Source of the DNA: Zygnema cylindricum | Taxonomy: Eukaryota > Streptophyta > Zygnematophyceae > Zygnematales > Zygnemataceae | DNA length: 64,000 nucleotides | NCBI GenBank assembly: GCA_037447655.1 | Contig: JBBHKE010000236.1 | Coordinates: 60,495 to 124,494, forward strand | Reading direction: 5' to 3' | Shown here: positions 1 to 9,973 of the stretch, piece after piece | How positions within the stretch are numbered: the stretch's first letter is position 1 | Layout: the number at the start of each line of letters is the position of its first letter | Position numbers and translations under genes: made by a program | Notes under the pieces: model-generated | Told to the model about the DNA's origin: nothing | Database searches by the model: none | The model's input: only the letters and a program-made list of their open reading frames with translations

Positions 1-99
1 AAAATGAACATTTGTAAATAATAAAAAAAAAAAATCGCTATCATAAAAGACACCATTCTCTCTAGTGCCAAAAAACGAAAAAATGAAGGAACCAAAGTA

Positions 100-372
100 A
101 TCTCTCTCTATCTCCCTCCCTCTCCACCTCCCTTCCCCCTCTCCCCCTATCCCCGCCTCTCCTCTTCCCATCCCTCTTCCCCTCTCCCTCCCGCTCTCTC
201 CCCCCCCTCTCTCTCCCTCCCTCCCTCCCGTCCTCTCTCCCTCTCCTCTCCCTCTCTCGCCCTCTTTCTCACCCTCTCCCTCTTTCTCTCCCTCTCCCTT
301 CCCCTCTCCCTCTCCCTCTCTCTGCCTCTCCCGCTCTCCCTCTCTATCTCTCTCTTTTCTCCCTCTCTCTTT
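100..372. repeat. CT-rich low-complexity tract
   Basis: Almost pure C/T on the plus strand, mainly CTCTCCCT-type runs, lying downstream of the 3' end of the minus-strand zinc-finger gene. No coding signal. ORFs across it are composition artefacts. Confidence 0.9.
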
Positions 373-539
373 GTGAGAAAAGTGTCATTTTACAAAACTA
401 AAATCACAACAATCGAGTATTGTAAAATTTTATAAATAAAGAACAAAAAAAACCCATATAGACCTTTATATTCATGACTTGATAAGTCTCCATTTAATTT
501 TTTTCTTTCTTTCTCTCTTCAATCTCCTTTGGATATCGA

Positions 540-848
540 GCTTCCCTCTCCTACTCTCTTCTCCTTGCCTTCAGCAGACGTTCCTCTTTCCACTCTTTCC
601 CCATCCTCTCGCACCACCTCTCTCCCTCTCTCTCTCCCTCTCTCCTCTTTCCCACTCCCTCACTCTTTCCCTCTTTCCCTTTCTCTCGATCCCTCTCTCC
701 CTCTGTCTATATCTCTCTCTTCTTTCCCTCTCTCCCTCTCTCTGTACCTCTCTCCCCCTTTTCCTCTCTCCCTCTCTCTCTTACCGTCTCCCCCTCTGTC
801 CCTCTCTCCCCCTTTTCCTCTCTCCCTCTCTCTCTTTCCCTCTCCCAA
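540..848. repeat. CT-rich tract in the 3' flank of the zinc-finger gene
   Basis: Imperfect CTCTCTCCCT repeats directly after the stop codon of the minus-strand gene, so the transcript 3' UTR would be GA-rich. Ser/Leu/Pro-rich plus-strand ORFs here are artefacts of this composition. Confidence 0.8.
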
Positions 849-849
849 A

Positions 850-3340
850 TCATAGTGCCAGTTTCAAATCCAAATCTACTCCCTTCTTCGTCTCTTTCCT
901 TCTTTTCAAACCTATCATTGCTAAAGGAGATTCCTCCATAGACTCCCTCTCTCCATTCATCTCCCTCTGGCAATTTGTCTGCATCTGAAAATTTAAATTT
1001 GTCTGCATCTGAAAATTTGACACTGAATTTGTCTGCATTTGAAAAATCGAATTCGAATTTGTCTGCATCTGGGAACCTGCATTTGTCTGTACTGGGAAAT
1101 TTGAATTTGTCTGTATCTGCTTGTTCGACCGTATCTGCTCATTCGTCTGTATCTGCGAGTTTGTCTGAATCTGCTCGTTTGTCTGTATCTGCTCGTTCGT
1201 CTGTATCTGGGAGTTCGTCTTTTCCTGCAAATCAGACTGATTTTGGGCCAATTGTTGCTCGATCGAAATTCGTCGCAAAATTTCTTGGGCCAACCACGTT
1301 TTGTTCAAAACCTTCTCGGAAGCTTCCGGGAGGCTTCTCTGCAAAGAAGGCAAAGGCTGAGCGGCAACTTCCGAGAAGTTTCCTCCCGTTTCCGGCATGG
1401 TTTGAGCTCGTCCTATATGCTGTCCCTCGAGTTGACTTCCTCCTCCAAATTGGGTTTCTGGGAATTGAGGATTTTCTCCAAAACCGGGCTTCAAAAAATG
1501 GGGTAGAGTGAGAGTCCTTCCAGCCACGGCTCCTTCTCCTCCTCCTTCTCTTCCTCCTCCTGTTGTGACATTTGTAGACAGAATGGGAGGAGAGATTTGA
1601 GGCGAAATTTGAGATGAAATCGGAGCCGTCAATTTTTTCGTCGAAATCGTTCCACACTCGGATGGGAATATATTACGAGACAAACGACACGGAACGGAAA
1701 AAAAGTTACAGTATTGGGCACAGCAGGGTTCTATGTTGGGTAAATCCGTTAAAGGAGAAAAAGACGAAGACGCCGCGCTCCCATTGGTCAGGGGAAAATC
1801 GGAGGACCCAAAAAACGACGAAGGGACAGATAAACCGTCAAGAGATCCTCCGAGATCTTTAACCATCGGTGGTTCTGCAAAAAAAGGCAGTTAGAAAAAG
1901 AAATAAAGAAAAAAAGAAAAGAAAAAGAAACGAACAAAAAATAAACATCAGTCGAAGAAAAAAATTAAAATGCACAAAAGTTCTATAAAAAAATTTAACA
2001 AGTTTCACTAAAAAATAAACATAAAAGAACGGACAAAAAAATGACGAGGAACTTTTGAAGAACACTATGCATACGTTGCAAAAAAAAAAAAAAAAAAATA
2101 AATAAAAAGTAGTTAAACAAAAAAACTAAAGAGGAAGTTAAATAAAAAAAGAAAAAAAGACGCAAAGAAAAAGAAAAATTAGTACCTCCCGAAAAATCGC
2201 CGTCTCCTGCAGAAAAAATTCCCGAGGAAATTTTCCCTCCTTTAACCGAAAAGTTGGACCCATTTGCGGAAAAACTGCCACCTCCAATCGATGACCTCCA
2301 GATTTCGAGTTTCACGAGCTCATCTTCCTGAACCCTCCCACCATTTCTTTCGATCTTCCTCTTTCCTCCCCTCCTCCTGCTCCCCCTCCTCCTCCTCCTC
2401 CTCCTCCTCCTCCTCTCTCCTTCTGCCCCTGTTTCCCTCTCGGTTTCCTTTTCCCCGAAAGGTTTTTCTGCGGTAAATCGGGATGTACTCCTTTCAGTTC
2501 CCTGTGACCGTTTCTATGTCCTCCTAACGCTTGTACCGTTGGGAACCTCATACCACAAATAGTACACACGTGTGGACCCGCCCCTGTATGCCAGCTAGTC
2601 AACGGAGTCAATAGAGTAAACGAAGTCAATGAAGTCAACGGATTCGAAGAAGTCAACGGGTTTGAAGAAGTCAACGGGGTCGAGGACAGAGTCAACGATG
2701 GACTCGAGGAATTCAAAGGAGTCAATGAAGTCAAAGAAGTCAACAGAGTTGCGAGGATTGTGGGATTCGAAGAAGTCAAGGAAGACAACGGAGTCAATGA
2801 ATTTGAGGGATTGGAGGAAGTCAAAGGAGTGGAGGGAGTAGACAGAGAGAGAGGGGAGAAATGGGATTGAGGAAGAGGGGAAGGTGTAGAATGGGACAAA
2901 AGGGAGTCATTAGGGAGAGAAAGGGACTTTGTATGAGTCCCAAAAAAAGAGGAAGAAGAAGGGGGCAAATGGGGTGTAGTTTGGGAAGTTTGGGTATTTT
3001 GGGTGCTTGGGAAATCGAGTGAATTTTGAAAGTTTTGGGAATTTGAATTTTGGGTGTTTTGATATTGTTTCAAATTTTTCACATTTTGGAACGTATCGAC
3101 GTTTGGAAACATTTGGGAATTTGAAATAAATGATGATGGAGCGTTTCCGGTATTCGAATTATTCGAAGACAAGTTATTATAATTCATATTGTCGCCGTCG
3201 TTCTTATTGTTCGCATTTCTATCGCTCCTTCCATCATTGTTGATATTATTATTACTATCACTATTACTACATTTATAATGAAAACTATTCCTATTATCAT
3301 TATTATCGTACAAAAAACTAGTAGGGTTTTCCGATTCCAT
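850..3340 (-). CDS. C2H2 zinc-finger transcription factor with C-terminal EAR motif (two exons)
   Basis: Probable nuclear transcriptional repressor. Exon 1 (3340 to 2186) starts at an ATG giving MESENPTSFLYD. It continues through Asn-, Ser- and Thr/Leu-rich low-complexity sequence to one zinc finger near 2575-2506 (C-x2-C, plant QALGGH core, H-x3-H), a basic stretch, and a poly-Gly run from (GGA)n. Exon 2 (1874 to 850) has QTN repeats and ends DLDLKLAL, an LxLxL EAR motif of the type that recruits TOPLESS-like corepressors in other plant C2H2 proteins. The intron 2185-1875 has a matching phase. The finger frame stops at 2312, while the frame reaching the donor is offset; the two would need a 1-2 base difference in or near the (GGA)n run (indel, assembly error or alternative structure). 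An in-frame ATG at 3790 extends the ORF by 150 Gly/Glu/Arg-rich codons; I prefer 3340. Confidence 0.72.
975..1215 (-). repeat. Coding QTN-repeat tract
   Basis: About a dozen imperfect repeats of a 12-24 base unit (plus-strand core ATTTGTCTGTATCTG) encode Q-I/M-Q-T-N runs in exon 2, between a Gln/Leu-rich segment and the EAR tail. Likely disordered and variable in length. Confidence 0.7.
1875..2185 (-). other. T-rich intron of the zinc-finger gene
   Basis: In transcript sense the donor is GGGAG|GTACTAAT (GT at 2185-2184) and the acceptor TTTTTTTGCAG|AACC (AG at 1876-1875), with long U-rich runs between, as in plant introns. The donor leaves one base of a codon and the acceptor supplies two, so the frames either side join without a stop. 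Inferred from sequence only. Confidence 0.6.
2368..2417 (-). repeat. (GGA)n microsatellite coding poly-Gly
   Basis: A (TCC)n run on the plus strand encodes about 11 consecutive glycines after the basic stretch following the zinc finger. The reading frame that continues to the splice donor changes at or just after this run, making it the likeliest place for an indel. Confidence 0.75.
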
Positions 3341-3639
3341 ATTGGACCTCCACGACCCGGGAAGACTAAAAAGGGTGTCACTGAGGGACCTCTTCGGAGC
3401 CTCCTTCCTCACCGAGGAAGACAACAAAGTCGCCGTACCGAAACCCTTGTCCGTACTGTCCGTACAATCCGTACGGGAGGATGTACGGCCGGGCGGCAGG
3501 CTCCAGGAGAGATCCGGACAGGTGGTGGCCCGGGGAGGGAAGGGAAATTCGGACAAGGATCCGGAAAGTTCCGAGAAATTTCCAGAATTTGTCCTACTCT
3601 GTTGCAACCAGGCTCGACCGGAAGGTGTGGAACATATGT

Positions 3640-4100
3640 CCAAAAGAGAAAAAACCTCTCTCCCTCCACCTCTCCCTCCACCTCTCCCTCCCCCTCCCCC
3701 TCCCCCTCCCCTTCCCCCCTCCCTCCTTTCCTCCCTCTTTTCCTCGCTCTCCTCCTCCTCCCTCTCTTCCTTCCTGCTTTCCTCCCTCATTTCCTCCTCT
3801 CTCTCTTCCTCCCTTTTTCCCTCCCTCTTTTCCTCTCTCTCTTCCTCCCTCTTTTCCTCCCTCTTTTCCTCTCTCTCTTCCTCCTTTCATCGTCATTTCC
3901 ATCCATGCGTCTTCCACTCTTTCTCATTCCATTCCATTCCTTCTCCTTCCCCTTCTGTTTCCCATTTTCCCTCCAATTTTCTTTCCCATCTTTCTTCTCC
4001 CTTCCCTTCCCCTCTCCCCTCCTCCCCTTCCCATTTCCCCCCCAGTCTTCCCTCCCCCTTCTCCCCCTTCTCCCCCTTTTCCCCATTTTCCCCCATTTTC
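3640..4100. repeat. CT-rich tract upstream of the zinc-finger gene
   Basis: Dense CTCCCTC and TTTCCTCC repeats on the plus strand, GA-rich in the gene's sense. It probably covers the 5' UTR and core promoter. Long Ser/Pro/Leu ORFs here in several frames are artefacts. Confidence 0.85.
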
Positions 4101-4137
4101 CCGCCAATTTCTCCAATTTTGTCGTGACGTGACCTGG

Positions 4138-4145
4138 TGACGTCA
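4138..4145. promoter_or_regulatory. TGACGTCA palindrome (bZIP/TGA-type site)
   Basis: A perfect TGACGTCA octamer just upstream of the GA/CT tract of the zinc-finger gene. Plant bZIP/TGA factors bind this element. Its use here is inferred from position. Confidence 0.45.
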
Positions 4146-4211
4146 TTTTTTCCCGCCTTTTTTTTCGATTTCCCACTTTTCCTTTTTCCCCCTCCCGGTT
4201 TGTCGTTTCTC

Positions 4212-4432
4212 CTCCGTACTTCGTCTTTTACCCCTTCCAGACGGTCTCCGTACACTTTTCCGTACACTTCTCCGCTTTCCGGGGAAGTTTTTTTTTCCCG
4301 GGCAGCTTTTCCTTTTCCGGGCTGCCCGGGCAGCGCCGCTAAAGTTCCTGTCCGCCACTCGTGCGCTGCCACGTGGCAGCCATCCGTACGGACGGGACTG
4401 GCCGTACGGCATCGTTTCCGTACGCCTTTTTT
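4212..4432. promoter_or_regulatory. Cluster of CCGTAC / CGTACGG motifs
   Basis: At least six CGTAC-containing sites in about 220 bases, with palindromic CCGTACGG and GCCGTACGGC versions. GTAC is the core recognised by SBP-box (SPL) proteins and copper-response regulators in green plants. Functional use is inference. Confidence 0.35.
4321..4380. promoter_or_regulatory. Two perfect palindromes, one with a G-box core
   Basis: GCTGCCCGGGCAGC (4321-4334) and GCTGCCACGTGGCAGC (4365-4380) are perfect 14- and 16-base palindromes 30 bases apart sharing GCTGCC arms. The second contains CACGTG, the G-box bound by bZIP and bHLH factors. They lie about 1 kb upstream of the chosen start of the zinc-finger gene. 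Confidence 0.45.
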
Positions 4433-4479
4433 CCTTCCGTCCTCGTCTTCCTCTCCGGCTTCCATTGTCTGCAACTGAC

Positions 4480-4482
4480 ACA

Positions 4483-4514
<32 letters not shown>

Positions 4515-4600
4515 GATTTATTTTTTATTTATTTTTTCTTTTTCATTTTCTTTTTCTTTTTCTTTTTCTTTTTCTTTTCTTTCGCCGGTTTTGATTTTTT
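4480..4600. repeat. (TTA)n and (CTTTTT)n microsatellites
   Basis: About nine TTA units, then several CTTTTT units, opening an AT-rich stretch. Confidence 0.85.
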
Positions 4601-5402
4601 TTATTTATTTTTTTTCAAAAAATTGGGATGAAAATACGAAAAAGAAGAAACTAAAAAATAAAATATAAAAAATAAAAAATAACAACCGCAGAGTGTTTGA
4701 AAGCGAAAGAAGAAAACGACAAAAAAAACTGAAAAAAAGGATAATAAAAAAAAAAGCTATTCGCGTGTCGTTTTCGTTACGTTTCACGTCATTCATTCAT
4801 TTTTTTTTTTTTTTTTTTATCGCCTTCGTTTCGTATTATTTCAGCACTTTTTGGCGTTTTTCGCTTGAAAATTTGTCGTATTATACCGGAGGTTTGTTGG
4901 TTTTTGTCGTTTTCTATTTTGGAGGAAGCAAACTCTGTTTTTTGGCAGGCCGCGGCCGGCTAGCCGGGCGGCCAAATGTCACAAAACGACAAAAATGATG
5001 CATGCGCCGCGTCAAACGAAGTGGTAGGTGTACGAACGGAAAAGAGGGATGATGTACGGAAGATGTATGAAAACAGCAAGTGTAGATTGCATAAAAAGTA
5101 CGAAGAGTATCCGTACATGTACAATTGTGTACGACGAATCTGCGACACTTGAGAAAGGACGAACGATCGTATCCAAAATAGCGACTGGGATTCTTAGCCG
5201 GTTGACAATCAAAAAATTCCTCGGTATCTCTGTTTCCGTACATTTTCGTACGATAATAGGTGACGATACTCAAATCATTTGTCGGTGCCAGTGGGAACCG
5301 GCACGAAAACCGGCGAAGATATATACATATGTATAAATATATATTATTTGGCGGATACGGTACGGTAGCGTGAGGACCTGGGCGGCAGAGAAAGCGGACA
5401 AT
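4600..5402. other. AT-rich intergenic stretch, no gene seen
   Basis: Homopolymer-rich, with scattered GTAC motifs from about 5025. ORFs on both strands are short and lack recognisable domains. Confidence 0.6.
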
Positions 5403-5615
5403 TACAGTACACCGCGAATCGTTATTAGCGTTGAGAAATTATTAGTGTAAAGAAAAAATTAGCGTCATTCGTTCTAATTTAGTTCCAGAAGACGTGGCAG
5501 ATTATGGTCCACGTCCTTAAATAGTGTAGTTTATTCTATTTAAGATATTAATGTCAAAATTTTGGGGTGCCGATATAGAGTTCATAACGCTAATAACGAT
5601 TCGCGGTGTACTGTA
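5403..5615. mobile_element. Non-autonomous TA-flanked MITE, perfect terminal inverted repeats
   Basis: 5403-5432 and 5586-5615 are exact inverted repeats of 30 bases including a flanking TA each side. The element proper starts CAGTACACCGCGAATCG and is about 209 bases with AT-rich, non-coding content. TA target choice and small size fit a Tc1/mariner-type MITE; no transposase is present here. Perfect arms suggest recent insertion. Confidence 0.8.
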
Positions 5616-5837
5616 CAAGCGTGAATCGTAATTAGCGTTAATGTTTTTTTCGTCTATTAAAACATATTTTCTCCGTACACACTTGTCAGATTGGAATCTG
5701 ACGGTTGCGATTGAATTATAACATTCTCAACTTCCAATTGACGGTCTCAAATTGAAAATAGGACAAGTGTGTACGGAGAAAAGATGTTTTTAAGCGGTGA
5801 AAAAACATATTAACCCTAATAGCGATACACGGTTGTA
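5614..5837. mobile_element. Second MITE with long imperfect inverted repeats, abutting the first
   Basis: The left arm starts TA|CAAGCGTGAATCG; the right arm ends CACGGTTG|TA at 5837. The arms pair over about 80 bases with mismatches and include an exact 21-base match (5667-5687 against 5762-5782). Its left TA is the right TA of the first MITE. Its terminus resembles the first element's (shared GAATCG-ATTAGCGTT), so the two are related. Confidence 0.7.
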
Positions 5838-7310
5838 GCGTGACAAAAAGTAAAAAAAGTATCAAAGAGAGACGCCGTACAGACTGGAGCAGCCGGAAGA
5901 TCCGGTCGTTATTAAAAAATAAAAAATTGCCTCGTGTCGCCATACTGCTGTCGCTTTCAAAATCTGTTATTTTGGATTTTAGGGTTTTCTGTTCTCGTTT
6001 GTCGAACACGGATGACTTATAGGCGGACACGTTTCACCTGCCCAATCGTTGCCACAACTGTACGGCTCGAGAATTCGAACTCAGCCGAAGCTTCCATGCC
6101 AAGCGATCGGAACAAGTCCATAGTAACGGCTACAGGACAAAAGTCAGTGCGCACGGCGCTGAACCGAAACCCTAAGTGCAGCGTGCGCACTATATCTTAC
6201 ACTATGAAGTATAGTAACGTCCAGTCGTACAAAAAGAGTTTTAGTTATTTTTAGGGTTTTTTAGAGCTGCGTGCGCACTATATCATATATACATGAATTA
6301 ACGTGTGCGATCGTACTACATATTTTACATGCGCACTTTATTGAAGTGCGCACATAACGCACTCTAAAGTCAAGTACATTACACCGCGAATCAATATTAG
6401 TGTCAAATATTAAATAGTGTTGAAGAAAATATACCGTCATTGATTCTCATTAGGATTTTGAAAATTAAAAAAAAAAAGGTTTATTTTAAATTCGGCATTT
6501 ACTCAAATTTGGGAACAGCAAAAATGGAATATTTTCCGTACGATTATATACATTATTATATGTATCTGTACAAAATATTAAAAAATGTACAACGTCCCCA
6601 AATTAAGTATCCGTACCGGTCAGACTAATTTACGGCGGTTATGTGTCAACACTATACCGCGAAACGTAAAGGTTTAATTTCAGTTTTTTTATGTTTAATA
6701 TTCACAGAATGGCTATTACGCCACGCCGTTTCTTCGTGTAAGTTAGACGTATGTCCGTTGTTCCGTTCCTCCATGTCTTATGTATTATAATAACGCCACT
6801 TTTGGGTAGTTTTATTAAAGTAAAGTATGTTAATATGTGTCTGAATTGTAATAAGTGTGTTCCCTCGTTTGCCTTTCAAACGTCTGACCTGTATTAACGT
6901 CAACGTTGTGCTGTATTAGAGTAAACATTGACACTAAAACGAACCAAAAAGTAAATGATCAATCACGTAACGTCATTAGTCACCCAAAAATTACACGTGT
7001 CCAAATTTTTATCCAGGCAAACATTATGGGATTTTAGAGATGCAAAAAAACACGCCTGTCTTACCCGCTGCCTTTCCAAGAAAAACTTGTACATTTAGTG
7101 AGCTTGTCATGTTTTACCACGCCTCTTTCATGAAAAACGTCCATTGTCAACCACGTTCATACTCCCATGCTGAAAACTGACGCAAATTCTAAAACTTTCC
7201 TGCTGATCCAAATATTTGAATGTCAAACATAATATTTTATTTAAAATTTTGAATGTTCAAACTTTGGCGAAGGTTTTCCCTCCCTTTTTTCACAAGAGCT
7301 TATTTTCCCT
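5838..7310. other. Intergenic stretch with motif cluster and a partial MITE end
   Basis: No convincing gene. Four copies of the palindromic octamer GTGCGCAC occur at 6147, 6183, 6271 and 6346; the last forms a 9-bp hairpin with 6330-6338. A diverged copy of the first MITE's terminus (TACATTACACCGCGAATC) lies at 6375-6404 without a clear partner. Confidence 0.5.
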
Positions 7311-7312
7311 TC

Positions 7313-7321
7313 CTATATATA
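7313..7321 (+). promoter_or_regulatory. TATA-box candidate
   Basis: CTATATATAC in a pyrimidine-rich setting. A start about 30 bases on would give a CT-rich leader to the ATG at 7445. An ATG at 7341 in good context opens a short hydrophobic ORF, but is probably too close to be transcribed. Confidence 0.35.
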
Positions 7322-7444
7322 CTCCTCGTTAACTCCAACAATGGTACTCTGTTCTCTCCCTTTGCATCTACCTTTGTTGTTGCATCTTTGTTTCGTTGCT
7401 TCCCATTTATCTTTTATCAATAGTCGTGGTTATTTTGAGAAAAT

Positions 7445-8002
7445 ATGTGGCCCATTACCACCTTTTTTGCGGCAAAAACCAGAGCTCCTGCTGAATTTTC
7501 CCATATCTGGTTGAAGAGGAGATGGAGTAGGGCGAGAGAGAGGAAGATGGAGAGGCAAGTGAAGGGATGGGATCACAAAACAACGACACCCTCATTGAGG
7601 GCGGTGCGGCCGATTTCGGCTCACCCCCAAACTCACCTCCGGACTAAGCGCCGACTCACAGCGTGTGGACCACGGTATCATCCCGGTGGTGAGACGAAAA
7701 CTCCAACACGTGTCAACAAAGGCTTCACGCGTTCGTGTGATCAACTGGATGATTGCGGATTGGAATACTGTCAAGCTCGTGTGCGTTTTCGGCACACTTT
7801 TATTTTACCAAGGATTTTCGGGCCTCTTTCTACCCTGTACGGTTATCAGAGTACGAAAAAGGGGAGCACCAAACCGCACTGGATTCTTGTATTTCCTCAA
7901 CTGAGCGGAACGCACTTTATTTCGCGCTTAACGGAGGACGGACGACCAAGTTCCTTCGCCTCAAAGATTACTAATCCGATACCTGGGACCAGTTGCCACT
8001 AG
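7445..8002 (+). CDS. Unrecognised ORF, possible host gene remnant
   Basis: A 185-codon ORF starting MWPITTFFAAKTRAP, rich in Arg, Ser and Thr, matching no family I know. Competing frames over the same DNA look as coding-like: an acidic stretch at about 7525-7645 and a hydrophobic segment (CVFGTLLFYQGFSGLFL) near 7780-7840. This may be a frameshifted pseudogene or exons of a spliced gene. The TATA-like site upstream is its only support. Confidence 0.22.
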   Translation: MWPITTFFAAKTRAPAEFSHIWLKRRWSRARERKMERQVKGWDHKTTTPSLRAVRPISAHPQTHLRTKRRLTACGPRYHPGGETKTPTRVNKGFTRSCDQLDDCGLEYCQARVRFRHTFILPRIFGPLSTLYGYQSTKKGSTKPHWILVFPQLSGTHFISRLTEDGRPSSFASKITNPIPGTSCH

Positions 8003-8565
8003 CCCTCGTGGGGGGTACATTGTGGGTGGCCATGTAACTTTTTAGATTATCATCTAGATTATGTTGTTAGCTGCCAGTAGGAATTTAGTTCAGGATCAGC
8101 TGACTTTTGGTCCATTAATGACATCAGATCAAAGTTTGACATTTTTATGTTATTTTCAGTACTTTTCCTTATAATGGTGGAACAAATTATGACTTCCGAC
8201 CGCGCATTTAGCCGCAGTCCGGAGAAGAACTTTTTGCCCAACTGTGGTACGGATTATTTTGTCTTATGTCAATTCAATGACACTTTCTTCCCGTTCATTG
8301 TCTAATAGCATAGCGTTGACCTTTTGAACCTGAGATTGGACAAACTTTGATGTATAAGGCACTTGGGTCCAAAGGAGACAGGTTACTTTTCAGTATTGTC
8401 TCTTGTGAAAACCCTCAGAAAATTCTAAACAAACCTTATTTTGGAGAATCTTTGTCTTACTTGAGTGTGTGACTCTATTGCCATCTTGGTTTTGAATCTG
8501 CCTGATGTGGAGATCATAGTTCGGGCTGGTATTTGGCACTATCAATACTTTAAGCGATCTTGACT

Positions 8566-8717
8566 TTTTGCTATTGAAACAGAGAAGATTCCTGTCGATT
8601 TTGAGCTGCGAAAACCGAGGGGTGAAGGAGGATCGTACCTATTTTCGGTGCCACCGGGAGAGATTCCGTCTTCTGTTTGTGGAAAGCAACTGTTTGTGTC
8701 AGCGTTGCTTTCCAGGG
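8566..8717 (+). other. Possible exon of the unidentified gene
   Basis: An open segment reading KIPVDFELRKPRGEGGSYLF and onward to a GTATGT donor-like site at 8718. An AG acceptor-like site precedes it. No family recognised; a chance open frame is possible. Copia A is inserted about 200 bases downstream. Confidence 0.2.
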
Positions 8718-9140
8718 TATGTTGCACTTGCTTTGCCATTATTCTTAATTCTATCTTTTATTCCATTTTTTGGGGCTAGGTGATATCGTTAAATTTGAAA
8801 CGGCCAATTCTTTTTATTTTTCATTATTTCTGCATGGGAGTTCATTTTGTCCTCTTTGTTAGTCCTTTTACCTTCGGCGGCGTTTCCGCCGGAATAGACT
8901 ACTAGAATCTTTTGTACCAGAATAGTGGGTTTTTGTTGAAATTTATTGATTTCTAGAGTATTTTCTAGGTTTAAATATGTTTTTATAAAAGGAAAAGAAA
9001 AAGGACCGACAGCCTGCCTCCACCTCCGCTCTCTAGCCCCCATACTTGTTGTAGTCACTGAAGGTAAGAGAGAGAGGTTGATCCATGACTGCCTTAGTTC
9101 AACAGACAGCTATTTTTAGTAGGTTACTAAAAATGTACTT

Positions 9141-9225
9141 GACGGACCAGAGATTTGATCCCGGTACCTGCGGTTCGTCAAGTTGACCGATAACGGTCAG
9201 CTTTATCCTAATAGACTAGGACCAA
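9141..9225 (-). other. Antisense tRNA-like module (box A / box B) in the LTR
   Basis: On the minus strand, TAGTCTATTAGGATAAAGC resembles a tRNA D-arm/box A, and about 45 bases on, CCGGGATCAAATCT resembles a T-arm/box B. The clearest version is in copia D at 40696-40775 (CCGGGATCAAATCCCGG, a 5-bp stem with 7-base loop). Could be a fossil SINE or captured tRNA. Confidence 0.4.
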
Positions 9226-9606
9226 TGCTAAGTGCTATGGTATGTGATAGATATATATTTAGTTCGAGTGGATAAAATTCATTTAACTAGAACTGTATAC
9301 GGCGTACATAGATTCAGTTATATAAAGTACGTCGTACGACGCTAATTCAAAACGGATACCACGCATTTTATTTCGACATCGGAACAAATGTCGCGCAAGT
9401 ATTTATTACGGCTAAGATTGGGTTTCGCATAAAATCCAACGGCGCACATCATCGCCGAAATCCCGGAGTGGTCACTTTGGCGTTTTGTGATGCGGCATGA
9501 CCTGGAGCCACGTGGAGAGATGACATTCGGTCATAGGAATTCCGAGGAACGTACGGACGAGTGAAAAGCGGACACGCGTCCACATAATAGCCTTGTCGTA
9601 CATAGG

Positions 9607-9647
9607 CCGTACAAAAGGTACATCGGCAGTAGTACCTTTTGTGTACG
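9607..9647 (+). other. Conserved LTR hairpin
   Basis: CCGTACAAAAGGTAC, a 10-base loop, then GTACCTTTTGTGTACG form a near-perfect stem. Equivalent hairpins with different arm sequences occur in copia B, D, F and G LTRs around a similar loop (CTGCCGGT-like). Confidence 0.55.
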
Positions 9648-9973
9648 ATACAGTAATCTGATTGGTCCGTACTTCAGTAGATATGAGTTATTAGAGAGAA
9701 TCAGGACTTAGAAAATTTTGGTAGGTAAGTCACCTCTCCCTTTGAGAGTTTGTACAAATTGGCATTTTTACTGCCTCATAACTTATCGGCTGGTTGGCCG
9801 TTTTCAGTGATTCTTTTTTCTACGGACTCACGGGAGTCCACGCTGCACAAGGGTGCAGTCAAATTGTCAGTTTGCCTTCTTGGGCAGAAGTGGTCGTGGC
9901 TTAAAGTGGGTTAGTTAAATACTATCTAGAGGCTTCCTGTATTCTGTAGTCCAATGGAGGACACATAATTGCA

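Larger units (their letters stand above)
8934..9973 (+). repeat. 5' LTR of copia A (family 1)
   Basis: Begins TGTTGAAATTTATTG and ends ATAATTGCA. TATA-like candidates are TTATATAAAG at 9318 and a TATTTATTACGGC motif found in all the family 1 and 2 LTRs here. Contains an antisense tRNA-like module and a conserved hairpin (separate entries) and about ten GTAC cores. Confidence 0.95.

Noticed and set aside
479-988. 169-codon plus-strand ORF rich in Ser/Leu/Pro
   Set aside because: It is a translation of the CT microsatellite flanking the zinc-finger gene; several frames are open for the same reason.
3341-3790. N-terminal extension of the zinc-finger protein from the ATG at 3790
   Set aside because: The added residues are GA-repeat-derived Glu/Arg/Gly; the ATG at 3340 begins more ordinary sequence. 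Not excluded.
3278-4140. Overlapping ORFs of 219-284 codons on the plus strand upstream of the zinc-finger gene
   Set aside because: Composition artefacts of CT-rich sequence, partly antisense to the real exon.
8789-9058. 89-codon minus-strand ORF at the start of copia A's 5' LTR
   Set aside because: Lies mostly in the LTR and recurs in the 3' LTR; no domain.
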